Notes under the pieces: generated by a model
The model's database searches: none
What the model saw: the letters and a program-made list of their open reading frames with translations, nothing else
Told to the model about the DNA's origin: nothing
From: Streptomyces ipomoeae 91-03
GTDB lineage: Bacteria > Actinomycetota > Actinomycetes > Streptomycetales > Streptomycetaceae
Reading direction: 5' to 3'
DNA length: 32,369 bases
NCBI RefSeq assembly: GCF_000317595.1
Contig: NZ_AEJC01000384.1
Coordinates: 1 to 32,369 of the forward strand
Shown: positions 23,358 through 31,131 of the stretch, piece after piece
Numbering within the stretch: the stretch's first letter is position 1
Layout: each line of letters opens with the position of its first letter
Made by a program: the position numbers and the translations under genes

Positions 23358-24143
23358 GTGAAGACCGAAGCAGGGACGCAGGCGGTACGGCACCAGTTCG
23401 GCCAGGGTCGGCTGCTCCCGCTGGGCGGGCCCGCCGACGGGACATGGATCACCGAGCAGGCGGCCGTCCAGGCCCTCGTGCGGGCCGCGAACGAGATTCC
23501 CGGGGTGTGGCTGGGGTCTCTGCGCATCGGGCCGGCGCCACTCGGATCCGTGTCCGAGCCGGCTGTCCGTCCGCCGGCCAGTGCGATACCGCCGGGCCCG
23601 CTCAGGATCGAAGCCGCCTTTTCGGCATCACTCGGGGAGCCACTGCCCGAAACGGCCGACCAGTTGAGGAGCAGACTGCTGGACGCGGCCGCTCGACGGC
23701 TCGGTCTGGCCACCGTGACAGCCGACCTGCGCGTCACGGATGTCCATGAGGTCCCGCAGGCAGGTACGAAGGCGCGGACCGTTGCGAGATCCATGCGGCT
23801 CACGCCGCAAAGCACAGCCGCAGCAACGACCGCAGCCGCACGCAGCTCGCTCCCCGTGACCGGAGCGGGCTCCCCGCGAGGGCCCGTCGGGGATCTGGCG
23901 GACGTCGCAATGGGTGTTCCGGGCGTCGCCGGCCTCACCACCGTGCTGGGGAGCCGCCCGGTCAAGATGGAGGACCATGCGGACCCGCCCGGCCGGCGTG
24001 TCGAGGTCCACCTCGCGGTCGCCCCCGGACACCATCCCCTGGAAGTCGCGCGCGCCGTCCGGGCCGCCGTGGCCGATGCGACGGCCACCGACGCCCCGGG
24101 CCCGGTCACCGTTGCCGTCCTCATCACCGAGACCGCGGCTTGA
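23358..24143 (+). CDS. Asp23-like tandem-domain protein (nucleopolyhedrovirus P10 family type)
   Basis: A 261-aa protein of the kind usually labelled nucleopolyhedrovirus P10 family in Streptomyces, a misleading name. Two Asp23-like alpha/beta units seem present. Unit 1 (about 30-130) contains ITEQAAVQALVRAANEIPGV and ADLRVTDV. Unit 2 (about 175-258) contains GDLADVAMGVPGVAGLTTVL, RRVEVHLAVAPGHHPLEVAR and VTVAVLITET. A Pro/Ala/Thr linker joins them. The GTG start follows GAGAGG. It is divergent from the Asp23 operon, so it is probably a co-regulated soluble partner. Function is inferred from context. Confidence 0.65.
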   Translation: MKTEAGTQAVRHQFGQGRLLPLGGPADGTWITEQAAVQALVRAANEIPGVWLGSLRIGPAPLGSVSEPAVRPPASAIPPGPLRIEAAFSASLGEPLPETADQLRSRLLDAAARRLGLATVTADLRVTDVHEVPQAGTKARTVARSMRLTPQSTAAATTAAARSSLPVTGAGSPRGPVGDLADVAMGVPGVAGLTTVLGSRPVKMEDHADPPGRRVEVHLAVAPGHHPLEVARAVRAAVADATATDAPGPVTVAVLITETAA

Positions 24144-24251
24144 CCGGCCGGGCGTCGAGCACTCATCAGCGATCAGCGGGATCCGCGTCACCGGCCGGAG
24201 TTGGTTCTGCCGACATGCACGCGGACCGCTCCGGAGGGCCCGTCTGACACG

Positions 24252-24276
24252 GTGTGAGACGCCCGCGGCGGGGTAC
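24252..24276 (+). promoter_or_regulatory. Sigma-B-type promoter candidate for the desaturase
   Basis: GTGT, 15 nt, then GGGTAC fits the Streptomyces SigB consensus GNNT-N14-16-GGGTAC/T, about 180 nt before the desaturase start. It is the only such match I noticed in the 315-bp gap 24144-24458, which otherwise holds no gene. Confidence 0.4.
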
Positions 24277-24458
24277 CCACGAGAAACAGAGGGCCTGCGC
24301 AGCAGCCGCTGACGGACGAAGCAGACGCCTCCCAGCTCCGTGGTCGCGTGATGTGTCCGCAACCACGGAGGACGAAAGGCTCTGCCTGCGGCCCGGTCCC
24401 AGCGGCTCCCGGGGCGGCGCCGAGCCAACCGGCCTTCTTCGGAGAGAGTTTCACCATC

Positions 24459-25508
24459 ATGAGCAGTAACACCACAGTCCGGCCCCCGCCCCCGCCCTCG
24501 GAGGCGTCCGGCAGTGACTTCGCCCGCCTGTCGAGAAAGATCGCCGCCGCCGGGCTGCTGGGGCGCCGTCCCGGCTACTACGCGCTGCGGACCACGGTGG
24601 TGGCCGGGCTCTACGTCAGTGGGTGGGCCACCGTCGCGCTCATCGGCGACAGTTGGTGGACTCTGGCGGTCGCCGTCTTCCTTGCCGTCGTCTTCGGCCA
24701 GGTCGCCCTGCTCGCCCATGACGCGGCGCACCGCCAGGTGTTCCGCCGACGCCGGGCCAGCGAGGTGTCCGGACGGATCGCCGGTGCCGGTATCGGGATG
24801 GGCTACGGCTGGTGGCAGGACAAGCACACCCGCCACCACGCCAACCCCAACCACCAGGAACTCGACCCCGACCTCGACCCCGACCTGCTGGTCTGGTCCC
24901 AGGACCAGGCGCGGGCCGCCAAGGGGCTCCCCCGCCTGATCGGCCGCTGGCAGGCGTTCCTGTTCTTCCCGCTCCTCACCCTGGAGGGCTTCAACCTGCA
25001 CGTGTCGAGCGTGAAGGCACTGGCCAATCGTTCGCTCAAGCACCGCACGCTCGACGGCGTCCTGCTGTTCGCGCACTTCGTGCTCTACCTGACCGTGCTG
25101 CTGTGGCTGCTGCCGCCCGGCATGGCGATCGCCTTCCTCGCCGTCCACCAGTGCCTGTTCGGCGTCTACCTGGGCTCCCTCTTCGCGCCTAACCACAAGG
25201 GCATGCCGATCCTGACAGGCGAGGACCGCCCGGACTTCCTCCGTCGCCAGGTGCTCACCTCACGCAACGTGCGCGGCGGCAGGCTCACCGACATCGCCCT
25301 GGGCGGGCTGAACCACCAGATCGAGCACCATCTGTTCCCCAGCATGCCCAGCCCCAACCTGCGCAGGGCCCGGACCATCGTGCGGCGCCACTGCCAGGAA
25401 CTGGGTGTGGACTACGTGGAGACCGGGTTGGTCGCCTCCTACCGGTTGGCCCTCGCCAGTCTCCACCGGGCCGGAGCACCGCTCCGGCCCGCACGTGTCC
25501 CCGTCTGA
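24459..25508 (+). CDS. Membrane fatty-acid desaturase (acyl-lipid type)
   Basis: A 349-aa integral-membrane di-iron desaturase. The three histidine boxes are present: HDAAH (about 89-93), HTRHH (about 121-125) and HQIEHH (near 288-293). Paired hydrophobic stretches lie at about 44-85 and 195-235. HQIEHH (with Gln replacing the first His) is typical of front-end/delta-type acyl-lipid desaturases. It would introduce double bonds into membrane acyl chains and adjust fluidity. The start ATG 24459 follows GGAGAG. Its place next to the Asp23 envelope-stress genes and a SigB-type promoter fits a membrane stress response. Confidence 0.92.
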   Translation: MSSNTTVRPPPPPSEASGSDFARLSRKIAAAGLLGRRPGYYALRTTVVAGLYVSGWATVALIGDSWWTLAVAVFLAVVFGQVALLAHDAAHRQVFRRRRASEVSGRIAGAGIGMGYGWWQDKHTRHHANPNHQELDPDLDPDLLVWSQDQARAAKGLPRLIGRWQAFLFFPLLTLEGFNLHVSSVKALANRSLKHRTLDGVLLFAHFVLYLTVLLWLLPPGMAIAFLAVHQCLFGVYLGSLFAPNHKGMPILTGEDRPDFLRRQVLTSRNVRGGRLTDIALGGLNHQIEHHLFPSMPSPNLRRARTIVRRHCQELGVDYVETGLVASYRLALASLHRAGAPLRPARVPV

Positions 25509-25651
25509 GAGACCCTGCCGGAGCCGTCGGGGCCGTGATGTGGTCACCGTCGACACGCCCCGGTCCGCGCGGAGCACCGCGAAGAGCACGACGGCTGCGC
25601 CGGACCGGGCCGAGGAGCACGGATGCGGCGCACATGAGGCCGGGAACCCAC

Positions 25652-25692
25652 GTTGCACCGCTGCGCAGCGGCCCGCCCTGCGCCGGTGCAAC
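25652..25692 (+). other. Large hairpin in the gap after the desaturase gene
   Basis: Perfect 9-bp arms GTTGCACCG/CGGTGCAAC enclose 23 nt that contain the palindrome CGCTGCGCAGCG. It may be a terminator or a structured 3' region. The 421-bp gap 25509-25929 has no gene I can support. A 16-mer within it (CACATGAGGCCGGGAA, 25631-25646) recurs at 26726-26741. Confidence 0.4.
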
Positions 25693-25929
25693 GCCCGAGC
25701 AAGAGCCGCCCGAGCGGGGTCGCCCGCTTCCCGGGTAGGAGGCCCGAGGTCCTCCAGCAGCATGCCGAGACCGGGCGTCCACGACCCCCGTGATGGAGCC
25801 ATGGCACCAAAGAATCCGTCGTCACCCTGGCCCGGCCCCGCGCGAAGCGGATACGGCGGGTGAGAGGATGACGGCAGAACGGCGCGCGGACCGCTTCGAG
25901 AGAGTCCGGGGAGGACCAGCGGATCGCGC

Positions 25930-26055
25930 GTGAACCGACTGGAGAGCCTTGGCATCCGGGCGGCGACGCGATGCCTGTTCCACGCGCTCAAGCAGGCGCG
26001 GGTCGGACACACCACCGATGACGCGACCCTGCTCATGGTCGAGTGGCGCGGCTGA
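25930..26055 (+). pseudogene. Remnant of a PP2C/SpoIIE phosphatase C-terminus, copy 2
   Basis: A 41-codon frame ending LKQARVGHTTDDATLLMVEW-RG, nearly the same as the tail at 18810-18974. The conserved 3' flank (CCCCCGCCGTCCGACACCGT) is also shared. Only the last ~25 residues of a PP2C domain remain. The two copies are direct repeats about 7.1 kb apart. Confidence 0.65.
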
Positions 26056-26108
26056 CCTGGCCCCCGCCGTCCGACACCGTCGCGCCGGTCGCGCCGGGCG
26101 GTGACCCG

Positions 26109-26591
26109 TCAGCCCGACGAACCGCGCCCCCTCCCGGTGTCGATGAGGATCTGTGCCGCCTGGCTGATGTTGTCCGCCCGGACCGCCTGGGCCATCGCGG
26201 TGCGGGCGGCGTCCGGTGCCGCGTCCGGCGGGACCACCAGAAGCGAGAAGATGTCCCGGTCGCCCCGGGTGATCAGGACCGTGTCGTCACCGACCGGGAA
26301 GGAATCGATGTGCACCACGCGGTCGTCCACGAGGATGCGCGTCGGGAGACCATCCCAAGCTGCGGTGTCCAGCCCCACGCGGGTCACGGGGCCGAGGTGG
26401 GCGATGAGGGCACTCAGCAGCGCGGGCAGCTCGGCGCCCATGTCGCGCGAGCGCGGCCACCACGCACCATCGAGGACACCTTCACGTGATGCGGTCGTCT
26501 CCAGCCGGAGAAGCGCACAACCCGGCCGCACGGCCTCGTGGACACCGCTGGGCAGACGCCGGGGAACAGGAGGTGTATCCGAGCTGGTCAT
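26109..26591 (-). CDS. DUF5994 family protein 2
   Basis: A 160-aa protein with the DUF5994 block VLDGAWWPRSRDMGAELPAL (about 37-57), followed by a beta-rich segment (GPVTRVGLDTAAWDG, VVHIDSFPVGDD, IFSLLVVPPDAAP). It has the same order as DUF5994 protein 1 but is about 40 residues shorter. Function is unknown. The ATG at 26591 is chosen over the in-frame start at 26624 because family sequence begins soon after; no strong ribosome site is seen at either. Confidence 0.82.
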   Translation of the reverse strand: MTSSDTPPVPRRLPSGVHEAVRPGCALLRLETTASREGVLDGAWWPRSRDMGAELPALLSALIAHLGPVTRVGLDTAAWDGLPTRILVDDRVVHIDSFPVGDDTVLITRGDRDIFSLLVVPPDAAPDAARTAMAQAVRADNISQAAQILIDTGRGRGSSG

Positions 26592-26610
26592 GAGGACCAC
26601 CCGTCTGTAG

Positions 26611-26645
26611 GGCAGGTGCGACAACGGGACCGCCTCGCACCTGCC
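26611..26645 (-). promoter_or_regulatory. 5'-leader hairpin of DUF5994 gene 2
   Basis: Perfect 11-bp arms GGCAGGTGCGA/TCGCACCTGCC with a 13-nt loop lie 20 nt upstream of the start codon. The 335-bp gap 26592-26926 contains this hairpin, a 16-mer repeat and the tRNA-derived att site, but no gene. Confidence 0.45.
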
Positions 26646-26837
26646 ACGCTACTCCTGGTGCCACGCGCGCCGGCGTCTCCGAAATCGCCCTCTATCGACC
26701 GGCCCCAGCCGGAACGGATCCAGCACACATGAGGCCGGGAAACCCCATGAACACACGAGAACTACGGAGGAGTGTTTTCCCCGGCCAGGCGACCTGAAGC
26801 GAGCGTTTCCGCAGGTCGCAGGCCCGTTCGGAGAAAA

Positions 26838-26879
26838 CTCCTAAAGCGGGTGTCGCAGGTTCGAATCCTGCCGGGGGCA
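26838..26879 (+). other. 3' part of tRNA-Arg(CCT): probable att site of element 2
   Basis: The segment starts at the anticodon loop CTCCTAA (anticodon CCT, 26840-26842), continues through the anticodon 3' stem and variable loop, then the T-stem GCAGG, loop TTCGAAT, CCTGC and the acceptor strand CGGGGGC plus discriminator A. No matching 5' half (GCCCCCG..., D-arm) lies upstream and the anticodon 5' stem does not pair, so this is not a working tRNA. It lies 48 bp from the 3' end of an integrase gene, the usual attachment-site arrangement. The hairpin-like GGAGAAAACTCC overlaps its start. Confidence 0.8.
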
Positions 26880-26926
26880 CAACGCGTTACCGCTCTGACC
26901 TGGGGTTTCTCGCCCAGGGAGGGGTC

Positions 26927-28600
26927 CTATTCGGCCTCGGAATCATCGTCCGGGGCCGTTTGCGTGAGCGGTGCGTGAGCGGACGGAGAGTTGATCTCCG
27001 AAATTTCTCCCAACGGATCAGCACCGTTCGGCACGGACTCCGGACCGGGATGCTCCACGTCGTCGGGCTCGGCCTCCGCTTCGGGGACGGTGTTTTCAGA
27101 GGTGGCGCGGGCTCGCGGGACGAGCCGGGCTGCGGCCTCGGCGATCGCCAGGTCCGCTTCGGGGAGCAGACTCGTGTAGGTATCGGCCGTGATGGTGATC
27201 GAGGAGTGGCCGAGCATCTCCTGGATGTCCTTCAGGTCGGCCCCGGCCGCGTGGGCGAGGGTCGCGGCACCGTGGCGGAGGTCGTGGAGCCGGACCGGTG
27301 GAAGGTCGATCTCCTCGTACAGCTCGATGAACCGTCGCGTGACGTTCGCGGGGTGGAGCAACTCGCCGTTCTCCTTGGTGAAGACGCGTCCGGTCTCCAC
27401 CCAGGCGTTCTCCCACTCCTTGCGGTCCTTGTCCTGCTGAGTGTGGTGTCGCTTGAGGGCCTGGACCGTATCGGAGTCGAGCGCGATGGTCCGCGCGCCG
27501 GCATCGGTCTTGGGATCGTCTTCGTACACCTCCCAGCCGTCCACGACGAGTTGCTTGGCGACGGTGATGAGACCGGCGTCCAGGTTGGTGTCGGTCCACT
27601 TCTGGCCGCACGCCTCGCCCCGGCGCAGTCCGCGGAACGCGATCAGGTGGAACAGGGCATACAGGCGGTCCTCCGCAACGTGGTCGAGGAAGAGGCCGGT
27701 GTGCTCCGGCGTCCAGACCATCACTGACGAGGGCTTCTCGCCGGTGCGCTTCCAGTGGAGGATGCGTTCCTCGGTCCATACGAGCGCCTTGGGCCGCTTG
27801 CCCGCCTCCAACTCGACGTGGGCGGCCGGGTTGAAGGTGATGAGCTGCTGGGCGATCGCCGCGTTGAGTGCGGCCCGCAGGGTGGAGCGGACGCGCTGGC
27901 GTGTGGCCGGACCGACGATGCGGCGGTACGGCTCCATCTCCGCGATGGCTGCCTTCATCGCCTTGCGGCGGGCACGGGGCTCGCGGCCCTTCCAGGGGAT
28001 CTGGGCGAGATCCTCGAACGCCTTGCGGCGGGCTGCGTTGCCTTCGGCGATCTCAACGTTGGCCTCGGCGATGGCTTCGAACATCTCCGAAAGGTGGGCG
28101 ACCCGGAGGCGGTCGAGCCGGTAGTGCCCGATCCGTGGTTTGAGGTGCACCCGGATGTTGCTCTCGTCGCGGCTGATGGCGCTCTGCCGCCCCTTCTTGC
28201 CCGCGAGCCACATGTCCAGCCACTCGCCGACGGTGAGTCGGTTCGTCAGGTCCAGACCGTGGCTGAGGCGCCTGCGCGTCGCCTCGATGTTCGGCAGCGG
28301 GGCCTTCTCGTCGGCCACCTTCTCCAACAACTCGGCTATCTGGGCCAGGCCCTCGGAGTCGTCGGCGTCGGCCAGGCCGACGAGCGCACGCACGTGGTCG
28401 AGGTCCGCCTGGGCGGCCTTGAGGGAGTCGTAGCCGGCGCGGCTGAAGGAGCGGCGGGTGCCATCTTCGCGGGGCGGGAGCTCCTGGCGTATGGAGTACG
28501 AGCCGTGCTTGCGGCTGGAGAGCTTGGGGCACTTCTTGCCGAGCGGTTTGCCGGTATGGGGGTCGCGGCAGTAGCAGCGGCGGTGGGTGGAACCCTTCAA
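26927..28600 (-). CDS. int: Tyrosine recombinase (integrase) of element 2
   Basis: A 557-aa integrase, longer than usual. The N-terminus has a Cys-rich motif (RRCYCRDPHTGKPLGKKCP), followed by an arm-binding domain (about 30-120) and a core-binding domain with a long charged insertion (about 123-265). In the catalytic domain R326 (RGLRRGE), K364 (DDPKTDAG), H439 and R442 (HDLRH), H465 (LGH) and Y475 (DTYTSL) are all present. A disordered acidic tail closes it. The TTG start shares bases with the XRE stop (TTGA) and has GGAG upstream, so it is translationally coupled, as in element 1. The gene is adjacent to the tRNA-Arg fragment that it probably recognises. Confidence 0.95.
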   Translation of the reverse strand: MKGSTHRRCYCRDPHTGKPLGKKCPKLSSRKHGSYSIRQELPPREDGTRRSFSRAGYDSLKAAQADLDHVRALVGLADADDSEGLAQIAELLEKVADEKAPLPNIEATRRRLSHGLDLTNRLTVGEWLDMWLAGKKGRQSAISRDESNIRVHLKPRIGHYRLDRLRVAHLSEMFEAIAEANVEIAEGNAARRKAFEDLAQIPWKGREPRARRKAMKAAIAEMEPYRRIVGPATRQRVRSTLRAALNAAIAQQLITFNPAAHVELEAGKRPKALVWTEERILHWKRTGEKPSSVMVWTPEHTGLFLDHVAEDRLYALFHLIAFRGLRRGEACGQKWTDTNLDAGLITVAKQLVVDGWEVYEDDPKTDAGARTIALDSDTVQALKRHHTQQDKDRKEWENAWVETGRVFTKENGELLHPANVTRRFIELYEEIDLPPVRLHDLRHGAATLAHAAGADLKDIQEMLGHSSITITADTYTSLLPEADLAIAEAAARLVPRARATSENTVPEAEAEPDDVEHPGPESVPNGADPLGEISEINSPSAHAPLTQTAPDDDSEAE

Positions 28601-29277
28601 AGATCGTTCTCCTCATCGGTGTTGCCGACGGGTGGGTCGACGTCGGCGAGTTCTGGTGGCAGGTGAGGTGGTGTGCCGCCGTCTTCCCGGATGAAGGCGC
28701 GGGCGCTGCGGAGCCGGTACTTGGCTTCCAACACCCTTTCGGCGTAGTCGGCTTGGGCGAGTACGGCCTCCTCGCGTTCGGCCTGGTTGGGTGCCGTCTC
28801 GGCTTTCCAGCGCTCGTGTTTCTCGCCCTTCAGGGCGGCCAGGGCGGCGCGCTGGTGGCGGACGTGGGCGCGGAAGTTGCGGAGCATGTCGTCTTCCATG
28901 CCGAAGTCCTCGCTGTCGCCGGTGAACCAGCGCATGGCATCCCAGGTCGGGTCGGAGTGCTGCAGGGGAAGGCGCTGGACCCGGTCGACGTAGCCGACGG
29001 GGTAGAGCAGGCAGATCGGGTAGGTCCGCAGGGCTTCGGCGAGGACGAGGACGTCGACCAGGGGCAGGTTGGCGCGGCGGCCGGATTCCATGTTGGCGAT
29101 CACGTTGCGAGGGATCGGATGGCCGATCTCCTCGCAGCGGTCGGCCAGATCCTGGGCGCTCATGCGCAGCTCCTTCCTTCGCCTGCGGACCTCGGCGGCC
29201 ACCGTGGCCATCACCTGATCCACCCACTCCGGGACGTCGTCCTCGTCATCTCCAGGATCAAAACCGCGTTGTGTCAT
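28597..29277 (-). CDS. XRE-family regulator of element 2
   Basis: A 226-aa protein with an HTH domain at about 25-85 (VAAEVRRRRKELRMSAQDLA, then PRNVIANMESGRR). A helical C-terminal region rich in charged residues may oligomerise or sense a signal. It is the first gene of the int operon and the likely switch repressor of element 2. The ATG lies inside the palindrome TGTGTC-N5-GACACA (29270-29286), suggesting autoregulation. It is unrelated in length to the XRE protein of element 1. Confidence 0.88.
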   Translation of the reverse strand: MTQRGFDPGDDEDDVPEWVDQVMATVAAEVRRRRKELRMSAQDLADRCEEIGHPIPRNVIANMESGRRANLPLVDVLVLAEALRTYPICLLYPVGYVDRVQRLPLQHSDPTWDAMRWFTGDSEDFGMEDDMLRNFRAHVRHQRAALAALKGEKHERWKAETAPNQAEREEAVLAQADYAERVLEAKYRLRSARAFIREDGGTPPHLPPELADVDPPVGNTDEENDL

Positions 29278-29286
29278 GAAGACACA
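29270..29286. promoter_or_regulatory. Palindromic operator candidate at the XRE start, element 2
   Basis: TGTGTC-ATGAA-GACACA is a perfect 6-bp inverted repeat overlapping the start codon of the XRE gene, in the 94-bp divergent region before xis. It differs in sequence from the operators of element 1, as expected for a different repressor. Confidence 0.45.
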
Positions 29287-29371
29287 TTAGCTTCCCGATG
29301 ATGGTTAGTGATCGCCTGGAGCCGGACGTGACGCTGCGTTCGCCGAGGGCTCACTCACGAACGGAGCATGG

Positions 29372-29602
29372 ATGCGCACCAACGAGACTGCGGAGCAGCC
29401 CAAGGGCATGACGCGGGAGGAGCTGCTGGCCTTGCCCGCTACGGTTGACCTGGACACCGGCAACCGGGCGCTGGGGCTGGGTCGGAGCAAGGGTTACGAG
29501 CTGGCCAAGCGCGGCCAGTACCCGTGCAAGGTCCTGCGGCTGGGCAAGGCGTACCGCGTCGTGACCGCCGACCTATTGAACCTGCTCGGCCTGGCCGCGT
29601 GA
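29372..29602 (+). CDS. xis: Excisionase-like HTH protein, element 2
   Basis: A 76-aa DNA-binding protein with an AlpA/Xis-like fold: LGLGRSKGYELAKRGQYPCK followed by VLRLGKAYRVVTADLLNLLG. It occupies the same position as the 80-aa protein of element 1 but is a divergent sequence. It is expected to direct excision with the adjacent integrase. ATG 29372 follows GGAG. Confidence 0.82.
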   Translation: MRTNETAEQPKGMTREELLALPATVDLDTGNRALGLGRSKGYELAKRGQYPCKVLRLGKAYRVVTADLLNLLGLAA

Positions 29603-29715
29603 CCGCCCGAGCCCGTAGCAGACGCTTCTGCGCTGAGCTGACACAGAAACGCTGGACTGTGTCGGGGCGTGGACGTACTGTCCGTGTTCCCTCGCCCCGG
29701 CCCAGGAAGCGAGAA

Positions 29716-29743
29716 AGCCCCCGGCGCGCCAACGCCGGAGGCT
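29716..29743 (+). terminator. Hairpin between xis and the DUF3631 gene, element 2
   Basis: AGCC-C-CCGGCG and CGCCGG-A-GGCT pair around a 6-nt loop. A second hairpin GTCGGGC-CTGCAT-GCCCGAC (29787-29806) sits just before the ribosome site of the next gene. The pair mirrors the two hairpins of element 1. Confidence 0.55.
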
Positions 29744-29829
29744 CAGCACACTCCACTGCCCGCATTCCAACGAACGACCTGCGTGAGTCGGGCCTGCATG
29801 CCCGACGTCACCGGATAAGGAGCTGCCCT

Positions 29830-31112
29830 GTGCAACCTACGACACCCGAGCCGCATTCCGCACCCGGCAAAGCGGCATGGCCAAAGGTCGCGGTGCCCGG
29901 GCGGCCCGGCCACGTGCCCGAAGCCGCCCCGGAAGCCGACGGGCAGACGCCGGGGATAGCCCCGGCGGATCAACCCGCTGAGGAAGCGGTGCCGGAACCG
30001 GAGCCGACGTACGGCTCCGAGCTGCTGAACGAACTGCGTGCCCAGATAGCCCAGTTCGTGATCCTGCCCTCCCAGCAGGCGCTGGACGCGGTCACGCTGT
30101 GGGTGGCGGCCACGCACCTGCAGCCCGCGTGGCAGCACGCCCCGCGCCTGGCGGTGGTCGGACCGGCGAAGCGGTGCGGCAAGTCACGGCTCCTGGACGT
30201 GCTCACCGAGACGGTCCACGAGCCGATGCTCACCATCAACACCACGCCCGCGGCCATCTTCCGCTCCATCACCGACGAGCCGCCCACGCTCCTGGTGGAC
30301 GAGGCGGACACCATCTTCGGCACGCCGAAGCAAGCGGAGAAGAACGAGGAGATGCGCGGCCTGCTCAACGCCGGCCACCAGCGCAACCGCTACGTCACCC
30401 GCGTCGTCGGCAACGACCACACCCCGCACCGGTTCGCCACCTTCGCCATGGCCGCCCTGGCCGGGATCGGCGACCTGCCCGACACGATCATGGACCGGTC
30501 CGTGGTCATCCGGATGCGCCGCCGGGCCGAGGGCGAGAGCGTCAAGCCGTTCCGGTCGCGCCGCGACATCCCCGCCCTCCACGATCTGCGCGACCGCATC
30601 GCCGCCTGGGCCAGGCCGCTGCTGGACGAGGCAGCGGACCTGGAGCCGGACATGCCGGTGGAGGACCGTGCCGCCGACACCTGGGAGCCCTTGATCATCG
30701 TCGCCGACCTGACCTCGGGGTCCTGGCCCGCCGTGCCCGCGAGGCGTGTGCGGGGATGGTGGCCGCGGAGGTCGAAGCGGAGGAGGACCAGCCCGGCGAG
30801 GCCCGAATCCTCGCCGACATCCGCAGGGTCTTCGTCGCCCAACGCGAGGTCGACAGCCTCTCCACCGACGAGCTGCTGCACCACCTGCGGCAGAACCCCG
30901 AGAGCCAGTGGGCGGAATGGGGACGCAACGGGCTGACCGCCCGCGACCTCGCAGCGATGCTGCGCCGGTACGACATCAAGCCCGGCAACGTCCGCCTCGC
31001 CGACGGAACCCAGCGCAAGGGCTACATGCGCAACAAGTTCCTCGACGCGTGGCGGCGCTACTGCCCCACCGTTCACTCAGTGAACGCCGAGCCAGCCCCC
31101 TCCTCGGGCTGA
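29830..31112 (+). pseudogene. DUF3631 P-loop ATPase, element 2, frameshifted
   Basis: Homologue of 2411-3670. Walker A GPAKRCGKS and Walker B TLLVDEAD are intact, as is GDLPDTIMDRSVVIRMRRR. The GTG start 29830 follows AAGGAG. At 30727-30729 the frame is lost: the first frame runs on to a stop at 30936, while homology (REACAGMVAAEV onward to RRYCPTVH) continues in the frame ending at 31112. One extra C in the CCC run restores WPRRAREAC, which aligns without gap to WPEEARAAC of element 1. It is either a disabled gene or a base-calling error; everything else looks functional. Confidence 0.85.
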
Positions 31113-31131
31113 GCCCCGCCTCCCCCGGTGA

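Noticed and set aside
23628..25196. 522-codon minus-strand ORF
   Set aside because: Antisense to the 23358 gene and the desaturase, whose histidine boxes prove the plus strand.
25405..25863. 152-codon plus-strand ORF after the desaturase
   Set aside because: It overlaps the desaturase end in another frame and its Arg/Pro/Ala-rich sequence has no domain.
26807..26879. Complete tRNA-Arg gene
   Set aside because: The 5' acceptor strand, D-arm and 5' anticodon stem are missing, so only the 3' portion is present.
26692..26880. Minus-strand ORF starting MPPAGFEPATPALGV
   Set aside because: This is the reverse translation of a tRNA 3' end, a familiar false gene; the plus strand holds the tRNA-Arg fragment.
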